Positions 1-7,006 of a stretch of DNA of 15,154 nucleotides are shown here, in pieces. The notes beneath the pieces were generated by a model. The model saw only the letters and a list, made by a program, of their open reading frames with translations. It was not told where the DNA came from and did no database searches. The position numbers were made by a program, and so were the translations under genes. How positions within the stretch are numbered: position 1 is the stretch's first letter; each line of letters starts with the position of its first letter. The stretch comes from CAZQFS01 sp964592755 (GTDB lineage: Bacteria > Hydrothermota > Tepidihabitantia > Tepidihabitantales > Tepidihabitantaceae), in contig CAZQFS010000068.1 in the NCBI GenBank assembly GCA_964592755.1, positions 1 to 15,154 on the forward strand, read 5' to 3'.

Positions 1-3
1 CCG

Positions 4-279
4 GCCCGGGGGGCGGCCCGGTCCACCGCCCAGACCACTGCCCAGTCCATCGCCCGGTCCTTTGCCCGGACCACCGCCCGGTCCTCTGCCCAGCCCATCG
101 CCCGGCCCGCTGCCCGGCCCTTAGCCCGGTCATCGGCCCAGTCCATCGCCTGCTCCTCTGCCCAGCCCTTTGCCCGGCCCATCGCCCGGCCCGCTGCCCG
201 GACCACCGCCCGGACCACCGCCCGGTCCACTGCCCGGTCCGCTGCCCGGTCCGCTGCCCGGTCCGCTGCCCAGTACCTC
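4..279. repeat. 12-bp minisatellite, 23 in-phase units
   Basis: Twenty-three tandem units of 12 bases with consensus GCCCGGtCCnCt run without a single insertion or deletion; unit starts fall exactly every 12 bases from 4 to 268. Variation is mostly at unit positions 5, 7 and 10-12. Because 12 is a multiple of 3, every frame gives a four-residue repeat: P-G-P-L/P/S on the plus strand and G-X-G-P on the minus strand. Both long frames are broken near the same place: plus TAG at 122-124, and minus TGA at 130-132 and TAA at 121-123. It could be the degraded low-complexity tail of a protein or a non-coding minisatellite. The array probably continues past the left edge. No coding call is made. Confidence 0.85.
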
Positions 280-501
280 CGCCACCCGGCGGTCCCCGAA
301 AAAAGCAGACTGCCCGGCCCCAGCCGGGCACAGACATCCTTGCGCCAGGAACAGGCGCGTTCTCCTTTCGGTTCGCCGCTCTGCTGTGGAAACATGGCCA
401 CAACCCACGACCATCCTCAACGCCAGGGCAAGGGAACACGTCACTCTGAACGGAGCCAAGAACCGTCGGTTCCGAAGACTCCCTCCGGGCCAACCTGGTG
501 T

Positions 502-612
502 CTTTGCGTCCTCGTGGTGAACGCCCGCCCGCCAGGCACGGCCTCAACCACGAAGGCACGAAGCGGTCACGATCCCCTCCGAGCGAACTCGGTATCTTCG
601 AGCCTTTGTGGT
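502..612. repeat. Three copies of a 17-bp inverted-repeat motif
   Basis: The 17-mer ACCACGAAGGCACGAAG at 547-563 has an imperfect reverse complement (15 of 17 matches) at 596-612, CTTCGAGCCTTTGTGGT, so the two can form a stem around a 32-base loop. A third, more diverged copy in the same orientation as the right arm lies at 502-518, CTTTGCGTCCTCGTGGT. Similar short 'accacgaaggcacgaag' words are familiar to me as dispersed intergenic repeats that give spurious 'NHEGTK' peptides in many uncultured-bacterium annotations; that recollection is not checked here. Function unknown. Confidence 0.6.
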
Positions 613-654
613 GGGCGACCGACCACCACTATTTCTGCCGGCTTGCGCGCGGTG

Positions 655-682
655 TTGACACACCTGCCCCAGCGCCTACAAC
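655..682 (+). promoter_or_regulatory. Candidate sigma70-type promoter for the methyltransferase
   Basis: A perfect TTGACA at 655-660 is followed after 16 bases by TACAAC at 677-682 (4 of 6 to TATAAT). Only 7 bases separate it from the ATG at 690, so a transcript would start at or next to the start codon. This fits a leaderless mRNA, and no Shine-Dalgarno sequence is present. It also supports 690 rather than 498 as the start. Confidence 0.45.
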
Positions 683-689
683 GACCACG

Positions 690-1655
690 ATGGAATCCGG
701 ACCCCGCCGGGCCCGCCCCAGGCGCACTTCAGCAGGACACGTGGCACAGTTGTTCCCGGCTGAAAGAGACAACCCGTTCGGCATCGATACGTCTCCCGAG
801 GAGATCAACGGCGGCGGCTTCTTGGCAAGAGATGGCGTCCCAACGACCCAGTTCACCCCAGTCTGGTCGAACCTAGAACACGGCATCTGGCTTCACCACG
901 GGAACTGCCTGAGCATCATGGACCGCATTGCCGAGCGCTACCCGGACGGCATCTTCGACATGGTCTTCGCGGACCCGCCCTACTTTCTCAGCAACGGCGG
1001 TATCACCTGCCACGCCGGCAGAATGGTGAGCGTGAACAAGGGCGAGTGGGACAAGAGCCGAGGCCCGGAAGAGAACCACAACTTCAACCGCGAATGGCTT
1101 GCCCGGTGCCAGAGAGTACTCAAGCCGGATGGCACAGTCTGGGTATCGGGCACAGCCCATATCATTCACTCGGTCGGCTTCGCGATGCAGCAACTCGGGT
1201 TCAAACTACTGAACGACATCACGTGGTTGAAGCCCAACCCGCCACCGAACCTATCCTGTCGTTACTTCACCCACTCGACCGAGACGATCATCTGGGCCGC
1301 GAAGAATGACAGAAGCAAGCACCACTTCGACTATGAGCGCATGAGGCAGATGGCGAACGGCAAGCAGATGAAGACCGTCTGGGAGTTTCGTCCGTTCGGT
1401 CGGGAGGAGAAAGTGCGTGGCAAGCACCCGACCCAGAAGCCGGTCGCCCTGCTTGAACGCATCATCCTTGCCAGCACAAGACCACGCGACCTGATACTCG
1501 GTCCCTTCATGGGCAGCGGCACCACCGGGGTCGCGTCGCTCAAGCACGCCCGCCGCTTTGTCGGAATCGAGATAGACCCGAACTTCGTCAACATGGCCCG
1601 GCAGCGCCTGATTGACACCCTGAGAGCGCCGACTCTCGACGCGGCCCTGCGCTAG
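690..1655 (+). CDS. DpnA-like adenine-specific DNA methyltransferase (beta class)
   Basis: Predicted to transfer a methyl group from S-adenosylmethionine to adenine in DNA. With the start at 690 the protein has 321 residues. The catalytic motif DPPYF lies at residues 95-99, followed by a conserved block around VSVNKGEWDK and by NLSCRYFTHSTETI. HPTQKP is at 246-251, and the SAM-binding motif FMGSGTTG comes last at 273-280. Catalytic motif before SAM motif is the beta-class order. As I recall the DpnA (second DpnII) methylase, these blocks match it closely, which suggests GATC as the target; that is inference. The usual DPF before GSG is GPF here (codon GGT at 1500-1502), an odd change next to the cofactor pocket. 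The frame is open from 498, but the added N-terminus looks non-coding; GTG at 741 is another possible start. The stop shares one base with the GTG of the following endonuclase-like remnant, as expected for a restriction-modification pair. Confidence 0.88.
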   Translation: MESGPRRARPRRTSAGHVAQLFPAERDNPFGIDTSPEEINGGGFLARDGVPTTQFTPVWSNLEHGIWLHHGNCLSIMDRIAERYPDGIFDMVFADPPYFLSNGGITCHAGRMVSVNKGEWDKSRGPEENHNFNREWLARCQRVLKPDGTVWVSGTAHIIHSVGFAMQQLGFKLLNDITWLKPNPPPNLSCRYFTHSTETIIWAAKNDRSKHHFDYERMRQMANGKQMKTVWEFRPFGREEKVRGKHPTQKPVALLERIILASTRPRDLILGPFMGSGTTGVASLKHARRFVGIEIDPNFVNMARQRLIDTLRAPTLDAALR

Positions 1656-1801
1656 TGGAGCGCGAAGAAGCTCTGCGCAGGCTCAAGGCGCTTGTGGGGA
1701 AGGACCTCAGGGCGCTCGCCGATAGGTACCGTGTCACGGTCTGGACCAGGCAGGGCACGCTCAACAAAGGCTGGGCCGGGGGCAGGAAAGACGGCTCGTA
1801 G
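1655..1801 (+). pseudogene. Truncated MutH/Sau3AI-like endonuclease N-terminus
   Basis: A GTG overlapping the methyltransferase stop (TAGTG) opens a 48-residue frame, VEREEALRRLKALVGKDL and onward, ending near GTLNKGWAG. It aligns by eye with the start of E. coli MutH: [20 protein letters not shown], then about 15 residues to LKRDKGWIG. MutH and Sau3AI-type nucleases cut at GATC, the target suggested for the neighbouring methylase. Family members have roughly 200 or more residues, and the catalytic Asp and Glu-x-Lys lie after this point, so they are absent. Six codons past the GWAG match the frame stops with TAG, and the other plus frames give nothing MutH-like before rnfC begins 45 bases later. 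I read it as a deletion remnant of the restriction gene; a small real protein cannot be excluded. Confidence 0.6.
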
Positions 1802-1803
1802 AC

Positions 1804-1831
1804 TTGACTTCTGGACTGAAACACCTACAAT
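1804..1831 (+). promoter_or_regulatory. Promoter of the rnf operon
   Basis: TTGACT at 1804-1809 and TACAAT at 1826-1831, each 5 of 6 to consensus, are 16 bases apart. The -10 ends 15 bases before the rnfC ATG at 1847, so the leader would be only about 8 bases, with no room for a normal ribosome binding site and none visible. It begins just past the TAG of the endonuclease remnant, which suits it as the operon's own promoter. Confidence 0.6.
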
Positions 1832-1846
1832 TCTCGCCGTTCCCTG

Positions 1847-3154
1847 ATGTTCACTTTTCGCGGCGGAGTCCATCCCCGTGAGCACAAGGAAGCCACCGAG
1901 CACAAGCCCGTAGAGGAGCTTCCTCTGCCGTCACGGGTCTATATCCCGATGGCGCAGCACACCGGCGCGCCGTCGAAGCCGGTCGTCAAGAAAGGCGACG
2001 TGGTCAGGACCGGCACGCTGCTGGGCGAGCCGGCCGGCCGCGTTTCCGTGCCGACCCATGCTTCGGTATCAGGCACGGTGGCCGACGTTGCCGACCTGCC
2101 CCACCCGCTGACCGGCCGGCGCGGCCCTACCGTTGTCATCGACTCCGACGGCAGGGACGAGCTTGACCCGAGTATTGCCGAACGCGACTACTCCGGCTTC
2201 ACGCGTGAGCAGATAATCGAGGCCACCAAAGCCGCGGGCATTGTCGGCCTGGGCGGTGCTGCGTTCCCGACCTTCTTCAAGCTCTCTCCCCCCCCGGACA
2301 AGCCAATTGACACCCTGCTCATCAACGGCTGCGAGTGCGAGCCGTTCCTGACCGCGGACCACCGCGTCATGCTGGAGCAGCCGGCCGAGGTCATCGAGGG
2401 AACCGCGATTCTGGCGCGCGCGCTCGGCGTGAGCAGCGTCATCATCGCGGTCGAGGATAACAAGCCGGACGCGATTCAGGCCATGACCGCAGCCGCCGGG
2501 ACGACCGGCTTCACCGTGCACCGACTCAGGACCAAGTATCCCCAGGGCGCGGAAAAGCAGCTCATCAAGGCCTGCCTCAGGCGCGAGGTTCCTTCGGGTG
2601 GGCTGCCGCTCGACGTCGGCTGTGTGGTGCAGAACGTCGGCACCGCGGTCGCGGTCCGGGAGGCACTCAAGTACAACCGTCCGCTCTACCAGCGGGTCAC
2701 AACCGTAACCGGACCCGGAGTCAACAGCCCGATGAACCTGCGCGTCCGCATCGGCACGCCGGTGAAGCACCTGATAGAGTTCTGCGGCGGCTACGCCGGC
2801 GACCCCGGCAAGCTCATCATGGGCGGGCCGATGATGGGTATCGCCGTGCCGTCGGATGAAGCATGGGTGCTCAAGGGCACCTCGGGCGTGCTCGTGCTCG
2901 ACCGTGCGGCAACGGTCTTCGACGAGCACGATTGCATCCGGTGCGGCCGCTGTATCTACGCCTGCCCCATGGGCCTTGCCCCTCAGCGTCTTGCCAACCT
3001 CATCAAGCGCCGACGCTTCGAGGAGGCGAAAAAGGAACACGTCACCGACTGCATCGAGTGCGGCTGCTGCGCCTGGGTCTGTCCGGCAAGAATCCGGCTG
3101 GTGCATCGGTTCAAGTACGCCAAGTCAGAACTGGCCGCGATGGCGAAGAAATGA
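1847..3154 (+). CDS. rnfC: Ion-translocating oxidoreductase complex subunit RnfC
   Basis: RnfC is the peripheral cytoplasmic subunit of the Rnf complex and is the presumed NADH/FMN-binding, NAD+-reducing part. The 435-residue length is normal. The N-terminus FRGGVHPREHKEATEHKP is typical of RnfC, followed by IPMAQHTGAPSKPVVKKGD of the barrel-sandwich region. A flavodoxin-like NADH/FMN core includes GLGGAAFPTFFKL and NGCECEPFLTADHRVM. An SLBB-type segment follows TVTGPGVNSP. Near the C-terminus are two [4Fe-4S] motifs, C363-x2-C366-x2-C369-x3-C373 and C402-x2-C405-x2-C408-x3-C412. The ATG at 1847 agrees with the family N-terminus although no ribosome binding site precedes it. It is the first gene of a six-gene operon and overlaps rnfD by 4 bases. 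A run of eight C at 2288-2295 lies inside the gene. Confidence 0.96.
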   Translation: MFTFRGGVHPREHKEATEHKPVEELPLPSRVYIPMAQHTGAPSKPVVKKGDVVRTGTLLGEPAGRVSVPTHASVSGTVADVADLPHPLTGRRGPTVVIDSDGRDELDPSIAERDYSGFTREQIIEATKAAGIVGLGGAAFPTFFKLSPPPDKPIDTLLINGCECEPFLTADHRVMLEQPAEVIEGTAILARALGVSSVIIAVEDNKPDAIQAMTAAAGTTGFTVHRLRTKYPQGAEKQLIKACLRREVPSGGLPLDVGCVVQNVGTAVAVREALKYNRPLYQRVTTVTGPGVNSPMNLRVRIGTPVKHLIEFCGGYAGDPGKLIMGGPMMGIAVPSDEAWVLKGTSGVLVLDRAATVFDEHDCIRCGRCIYACPMGLAPQRLANLIKRRRFEEAKKEHVTDCIECGCCAWVCPARIRLVHRFKYAKSELAAMAKK

Positions 3155-4227
3155 ACGCAAGCATCCCCCAGACACGCCCCGAATCTCCCGTACGAGATTC
3201 GAACATGCCCCCTGCCGGCGACCGCCGTCTCGTCGTCGCCGCCTCGCCTCATGTCCGCTCGCCCGCCACCGTGAAGATGGTCATGTGGGCCGTGGTTGTC
3301 GCGCTTCTGCCCGCGTTCGGCGGCGCGGTCTACTTCTTCGGTCTCAGAGCGCTCTGGCTCGTTGCGCTCAGTGTGGTCTCGGCCATGGTCTTCGACACTC
3401 TGGCCCAACTGGCATTCGGCCGCAAACTCACCCCGACCGACGGCAGCGCGGTCATCACCGGCCTGCTCCTAGCCTACAACCTGCCGCCGGGCGTGCCCTG
3501 GTGGGTCCCGGTAGTCGGTGCTGCCTTTGCCATGGTTGTGGTCAAGCAGTTCTTCGGCGGTCTCGGGCACAACTTCATCAACCCGGCCCTGGCAGCCCGG
3601 GCGTTCCTAGTTGTTTCCTGGCCCACGCACATGACATCGCTGTGGGTCGCTCCCCGCGCCGGCTCACTCTCCGGGCTCGACGCGGTCTCCGGCGCTACGC
3701 CGCTGGCCCTGGTTCGCCGGGCCGCGGAATACGTCCCAACCGACTCAATCTCCACGGTTGTCCGGCAGGCCAACTCGCTGCCCATGCTGAAGAGACTTTT
3801 CCTCGGCAATGTCGGCGGCTGTCTGGGCGAGACTTCAGCCCTGCTCCTGCTCGTGGGCGCGGCTCTGCTCATCGCCATCCGGGTGATTGACTGGCGCATC
3901 CCGGCCGCCTATCTCGGCACGGTCGTCGTTCTATCACTGGTCCTGCCCGCTAACCCGATGATGCCTTGGTTCCATCTATTCGCGGGTGGCATCATCCTGG
4001 GCGCGTTCTTCATGGCCACCGACTACGTCACCTCTCCGGTCACGGCCAAAGGAAGAGTCACCTTCGGCATCGGCTGCGGGGTCATCACCATGCTCATCCG
4101 GCTCTACGGTGGCTACCCTGAGGGCTGTTCTTATTCGATACTGCTGATGAACGTTGCCACGCCGCTGATTGACCGGCTCACGCGGCCGCGTCTGTTCGGC
4201 GCACTGCCGCGACGCAGAAGACAATGA
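3151..4227 (+). CDS. rnfD: Rnf complex subunit RnfD, flavin-carrying membrane protein
   Basis: RnfD is an integral membrane subunit with a covalently bound FMN in the electron path of the complex. The 358-residue product starts with about 40 polar residues and then carries several hydrophobic helices from about residue 43. Family blocks include TDGSAVITGLLLAYNLPPG (96-114) and GGLGHNFINPALAARAFL (136-153). The flavinylation motif DAVSGAT lies at 177-183, making Thr183 the expected FMN attachment residue. The start is ATG at 3151, inside the rnfC stop (ATGA), which implies translational coupling. The same frame is open upstream to 2863, but that part lies over rnfC and is not RnfD-like. Confidence 0.95.
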   Translation: MNASIPQTRPESPVRDSNMPPAGDRRLVVAASPHVRSPATVKMVMWAVVVALLPAFGGAVYFFGLRALWLVALSVVSAMVFDTLAQLAFGRKLTPTDGSAVITGLLLAYNLPPGVPWWVPVVGAAFAMVVVKQFFGGLGHNFINPALAARAFLVVSWPTHMTSLWVAPRAGSLSGLDAVSGATPLALVRRAAEYVPTDSISTVVRQANSLPMLKRLFLGNVGGCLGETSALLLLVGAALLIAIRVIDWRIPAAYLGTVVVLSLVLPANPMMPWFHLFAGGIILGAFFMATDYVTSPVTAKGRVTFGIGCGVITMLIRLYGGYPEGCSYSILLMNVATPLIDRLTRPRLFGALPRRRRQ

Positions 4228-4757
4228 CCAAGAGCAAAGCCTGGATGGTCGCCTCGCTGGTCCTGACCTGCGTCATCGCCGCATTCGCCCTGGCTCAGGT
4301 CTATGCCGTGACCCGGCCGACAATCGAGCGTCAGGCCCAAGACGCGCTCCAAGCCTCGCTCTCCGAAGTCCTGCCCGGCGCTGCAACCTTCTCCGAACTC
4401 GAACCCGGTGCGGTCTGGTCCGGAGATGACGCCTCGGGAGCCCGCGTCGGTATCGTGTTCAAAACCAGCCCGCGCGGGTACGGCGGACCGGTCACCGTCG
4501 TGGTCGGCATGGACACAACCGGCGTCATCACCGGAGTGGGCATCGGTGCGGACATCAAGGAGACTCCCGGGCTTGGTCTGAAAGCACGGGAGAACTGGTT
4601 CCGCGACCAGTTCCGCGGCAAGACCCAGGACCAGGTCCGGCTCCGACGGGACAACGGAACCCTGGACGCCATCTCTGCGGCCACCATCACGTCCCGAGCC
4701 ATAACCGATGGAGTCCGACAGGACATGGAAAGGTACCTTCATTATCTGAAGCCATGA
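4224..4757 (+). CDS. rnfG: Rnf complex subunit RnfG, FMN-binding
   Basis: RnfG is a membrane-anchored subunit with an extracytoplasmic FMN-binding domain. The 177-residue protein has one N-terminal hydrophobic helix (about 8-29). The FMN_bind domain contains ETPGLGLKARE around residues 113-123 and the flavinylation motif LDAISAATITS at 147-157; Thr154 is the expected site of covalent FMN. The motif reads S-A-A-T where many family members have S-G-A-T, a conservative change. It overlaps rnfD and rnfE by 4 bases each (ATGA). Confidence 0.94.
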   Translation: MTKSKAWMVASLVLTCVIAAFALAQVYAVTRPTIERQAQDALQASLSEVLPGAATFSELEPGAVWSGDDASGARVGIVFKTSPRGYGGPVTVVVGMDTTGVITGVGIGADIKETPGLGLKARENWFRDQFRGKTQDQVRLRRDNGTLDAISAATITSRAITDGVRQDMERYLHYLKP

Positions 4758-5365
4758 CCAGCACACCTTCCCGCTGGCAGTACTTCACCTCCGGAATCAT
4801 CAAAGAGAACCCGGTCCTCATCCTGATGATCGGCCTCTGCCCCACGCTCGCGACCAGCGTATCGGCCCGCGACGCTCTGGGCATGGCTGCGGCGGCATCG
4901 TTCGTCCTCATCGGTTCCAACGTCGTCGTATCGCTCGTCCGACGGGTCGTGCCGTCATCGGTCCGCATCCCGATATTCATCATCATCATCTCGACGTTCG
5001 TCACCGTCATTGACTACGTGCTCCAGGCCTATCAACCTGCTCTCTACCGCGTGCTCGGGGTGTTTGTGCCCCTGATTGTCGTCAACTGCATCATTCTCGG
5101 CCGGGCCGAGGCGTTCGCCTACGGCCACGGCGTGTTCGACTCCCTGCTCGATGCGCTGGGCAAGTCGGTCGGCTACGCCCTGGTCATGCTCGTCATGGGC
5201 AGCCTGCGCGAGATACTCGCGGCCGGCACCTGGTTCGGCCATGCGGTCAGCCCGGACTGGTTTCGCGCCTCGCCCGTGCTCTTCATGATTTTCCCGCCCG
5301 GTGCGTTCTTCCTCATCGGCATCCTCAAAGCCCTGGTCAACCGGATGACCGCACGCAAAACATAG
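4754..5365 (+). CDS. rnfE: Rnf complex subunit RnfE, membrane protein
   Basis: RnfE is one of the two homologous six-helix membrane subunits that form the pseudo-symmetric core with RnfA. The 203-residue product is strongly hydrophobic. It carries IKENPVLILMIGLCPTLA (16-33, with C29) and VVNCIILGRAEAFA (109-122, with C112). In solved Rnf/Nqr complexes the corresponding cysteines of RnfA and RnfE together hold an intramembrane [2Fe-2S] cluster, and both are kept here. The start overlaps the rnfG stop. The gene ends inside the ribosome binding site of rnfA. Confidence 0.95.
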   Translation: MTSTPSRWQYFTSGIIKENPVLILMIGLCPTLATSVSARDALGMAAAASFVLIGSNVVVSLVRRVVPSSVRIPIFIIIISTFVTVIDYVLQAYQPALYRVLGVFVPLIVVNCIILGRAEAFAYGHGVFDSLLDALGKSVGYALVMLVMGSLREILAAGTWFGHAVSPDWFRASPVLFMIFPPGAFFLIGILKALVNRMTARKT

Positions 5366-5369
5366 GAGG
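5364..5369 (+). promoter_or_regulatory. Shine-Dalgarno site of rnfA
   Basis: AGGAGG lies 5 bases before the rnfA ATG and overlaps the rnfE TAG stop. It is the strongest ribosome binding site in the operon and suggests that RnfA is initiated independently rather than by coupling. Confidence 0.85.
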
Positions 5370-5374
5370 CAGAC

Positions 5375-5959
5375 ATGAACCCGGCCAAGATACTGATGGG
5401 CGCGTTTCTCGTGAACAACATCATCCTGATGCGCTTCATCGGACTCTGCCCGTTTTTCGGCGTATCGACCGCGCTCGACACCTCGGTCGGCATGAGCGCT
5501 GCTGTCCTGTTCGTCATGCTGCTTGCGGCCTGGGTTTCGTGGCTGCTCTACCATACCCTGCTGCTGCCCCTGGGGCTCGTGTTCCTGCGCACCGCGGTCT
5601 TCATCCTGGTCATTGCCGGACTGGTCCAGTTCGTCGAAATGGTGCTTAAGAAGTACATGCGTGGCCTCTACTCGGCCCTCGGTATCTACCTGCCGCTCAT
5701 CACCACGAACTGCGCCATCCTCGGTGTCACGTTCCTTAACGTTGACTACCGGTTCGATCTGCTCCAGTCTACCCTCTTCGCATTCGGCACCGCGCTTGGA
5801 TTCGCCCTGGCCATCATCCTGTTCGCCGCCATCAGAGAGCGACTCGAGGACTCCCCTATCTCGCCCTCATTCAAAGGCTACCCGATAGCGTTCGTCGGCG
5901 CGTCGCTGGTCTCGCTCGCGTTTCTCGGGTTCACGTCGCTGTTCGGAATCTCGCTCTAG
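5375..5959 (+). CDS. rnfA: Rnf complex subunit RnfA, membrane protein
   Basis: RnfA is the membrane subunit paired with RnfE. The 194-residue product contains LVNNIILMRFIGLCPFFGVS (12-31, with C25) and TTNCAILGVTFLN (110-122, with C113), the two cysteines expected to share the intramembrane iron-sulfur cluster with RnfE. Six hydrophobic helices are apparent, and the length is typical. The start follows a strong AGGAGG at 5-base spacing. RnfB begins 2 bases after the stop. Confidence 0.96.
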   Translation: MNPAKILMGAFLVNNIILMRFIGLCPFFGVSTALDTSVGMSAAVLFVMLLAAWVSWLLYHTLLLPLGLVFLRTAVFILVIAGLVQFVEMVLKKYMRGLYSALGIYLPLITTNCAILGVTFLNVDYRFDLLQSTLFAFGTALGFALAIILFAAIRERLEDSPISPSFKGYPIAFVGASLVSLAFLGFTSLFGISL

Positions 5960-5961
5960 CT

Positions 5962-6972
5962 GTGGACTGGATACTCGTCGCCAAAGCCGTTGCCGGACTC
6001 GGTGGCCTGGGGCTCATCATTGCGGTCGTGCTCGTCATCGCCTCGGTCAGGCTCGCGGTTAGAGTCGACGAGCGTGAGGCCGCGGTTCGCGCGGTCCTGC
6101 CCGGCGCCAACTGCGGCGCGTGCGGGTTTCCCGGCTGCGACGGCTACGCGGCCGCGGTCGCGGCCGGGTCGGCTCCGCTCAATTCCTGCTCGGTCGGCGG
6201 CGCCAGCGTGGCCCGGGCGATAGGGGAAATCATGGGCCAGGAAGCCGGCGCGGTTGAGCCCAGGGTTGCCGTGCTCATCTGCCGTGGCGGCGAAGATGTC
6301 GCACCGCACCGCTTCGTGTACAAGGGCGCGCACGACTGCCGCGAAGCGGCCCTGCTCCTCGGCGGGCCCAAAGCGTGCCCCTATGGCTGCGTCGGACTTG
6401 GCCACTGCGTCACGGTATGCCCGGTCGCAGCCATCCGGATGGGAGACCAGAACCTGCCGGTCATTGACGAAAAGAAGTGCATCGGCTGCGGCAAGTGTGT
6501 GAAGGAATGCCCCAAGGCTACGCTCATGCTCCTGCCCCGCACCAAACTCGTCTATCTGGCCTGCGCCTCGCACGACAAGGGCAAGGCGGTCAAGGACGTC
6601 TGCCGCGTCGGCTGCATCGCTTGCGGCCTCTGCGTCAAGAACTGCCCGACCGGCGCACTCACCCTGGTGAACAACCTGCCGGTCATGGACTTCGCGAAGT
6701 GCATCGACTGCGGCATCTGTGTGCACAAGTGCCCGACCCGGTCGTTCATTGACCGCGCCAAAGGCCGGCCCAAGGCGACCATCAATCCGAACTGCACCGG
6801 GTGCGGCGAGTGTGTGAAGGTCTGCAAGTTCAAGGCGATTGAGGGCGAGCCCGGCAAACAGCACCGGGTGATTCCCGAGCGGTGCATCGGCTGCGGCGAA
6901 TGCCGCAAAGTCTGCAAGGCCGACGCCATCCAGATGGTCGGCGCTCTCGGCCACGCGGCCAAGGTGGCATAA
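5962..6972 (+). CDS. rnfB: Rnf complex subunit RnfB, multi-cluster ferredoxin-type subunit
   Basis: RnfB accepts electrons from reduced ferredoxin. It has an N-terminal membrane helix (about 8-28), then an Fes-type [4Fe-4S] motif C51-x2-C54-x4-C59 with C76. Six further cysteine quartets follow: C139/143/149/153, C173/176/179/183, C218/221/224/228, C247/250/253/257, C278/281/284/288 and C308/311/314/318. That predicts up to seven clusters, far more than the short RnfB of gammaproteobacteria and similar to the long anaerobe form; the 336-residue length agrees. The last two quartets end Cys-Lys rather than Cys-Pro, and both lie in an appended C-terminal ferredoxin-like unit. The start is GTG at 5962, two bases after rnfA, with no clear ribosome binding site. 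As last gene it completes C-D-G-E-A-B, the order known from clostridial-type Rnf operons. Confidence 0.95.
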   Translation: MDWILVAKAVAGLGGLGLIIAVVLVIASVRLAVRVDEREAAVRAVLPGANCGACGFPGCDGYAAAVAAGSAPLNSCSVGGASVARAIGEIMGQEAGAVEPRVAVLICRGGEDVAPHRFVYKGAHDCREAALLLGGPKACPYGCVGLGHCVTVCPVAAIRMGDQNLPVIDEKKCIGCGKCVKECPKATLMLLPRTKLVYLACASHDKGKAVKDVCRVGCIACGLCVKNCPTGALTLVNNLPVMDFAKCIDCGICVHKCPTRSFIDRAKGRPKATINPNCTGCGECVKVCKFKAIEGEPGKQHRVIPERCIGCGECRKVCKADAIQMVGALGHAAKVA

Positions 6973-6979
6973 CCGCCGC

Positions 6980-7006
6980 CGGCTGTCGAGTCTTACTCGG
7001 CAGCCG
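6980..7006. terminator. Hairpin between convergent rnfB and propeller gene
   Basis: CGGCTGTCGAG at 6980-6990 pairs with CTCGGCAGCCG at 6996-7006 around the loop TCTTA: 11 pairs, one of them a U-G on the plus strand. It fills the space between the rnfB stop and the stop of the minus-strand gene. There is no T-run on either side, so it is either an atypical bidirectional terminator or a 3'-end protecting stem. Confidence 0.65.

Larger units (their letters stand above)
280..689. other. Intergenic stretch without a supported gene
   Basis: Several open frames cross this region on both strands, but none has a recognisable domain, a ribosome binding site or plausible composition; they look like chance frames in GC-rich DNA. 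The frame that enters the methyltransferase is open from 498, but its first 64 codons look non-coding and are read straight through the inverted-repeat copies described separately. The stretch otherwise holds the end of the minisatellite and a promoter candidate at 655-682. Confidence 0.6.

Noticed and set aside
4..279. CRISPR array
   Set aside because: Units are contiguous 12-mers without spacers, and no cas gene is nearby.
130..459. Minus-strand frame with a (G-x-G-P)n tail that could be a collagen-like protein
   Set aside because: The first 55 residues resemble nothing, no ribosome binding site precedes the ATG, and the repeat continues beyond the stop, so the frame is probably accidental.
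498..689. N-terminal extension of the methylase
   Set aside because: The 64 extra codons read through the inverted-repeat copies and have no counterpart in DpnA-like enzymes; the promoter at 655-682 lies within them.
340..876. Plus-strand frame overlapping the start of the methylase
   Set aside because: It overlaps the methylase in another frame, has no domain, and its composition matches non-coding GC-rich DNA.
2069..3106. Long open frame antisense to rnfC (345 codons)
   Set aside because: It lies wholly over a confidently identified gene, is low-complexity and Arg/Ala/Asp-rich, has no recognisable domain or ribosome binding site, and is a usual result of high GC.
5956..6954. Long open frame antisense to rnfB (332 codons)
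   Set aside because: It mirrors the cysteine-rich rnfB frame, with Ala/Asp/His-rich composition and no family features.
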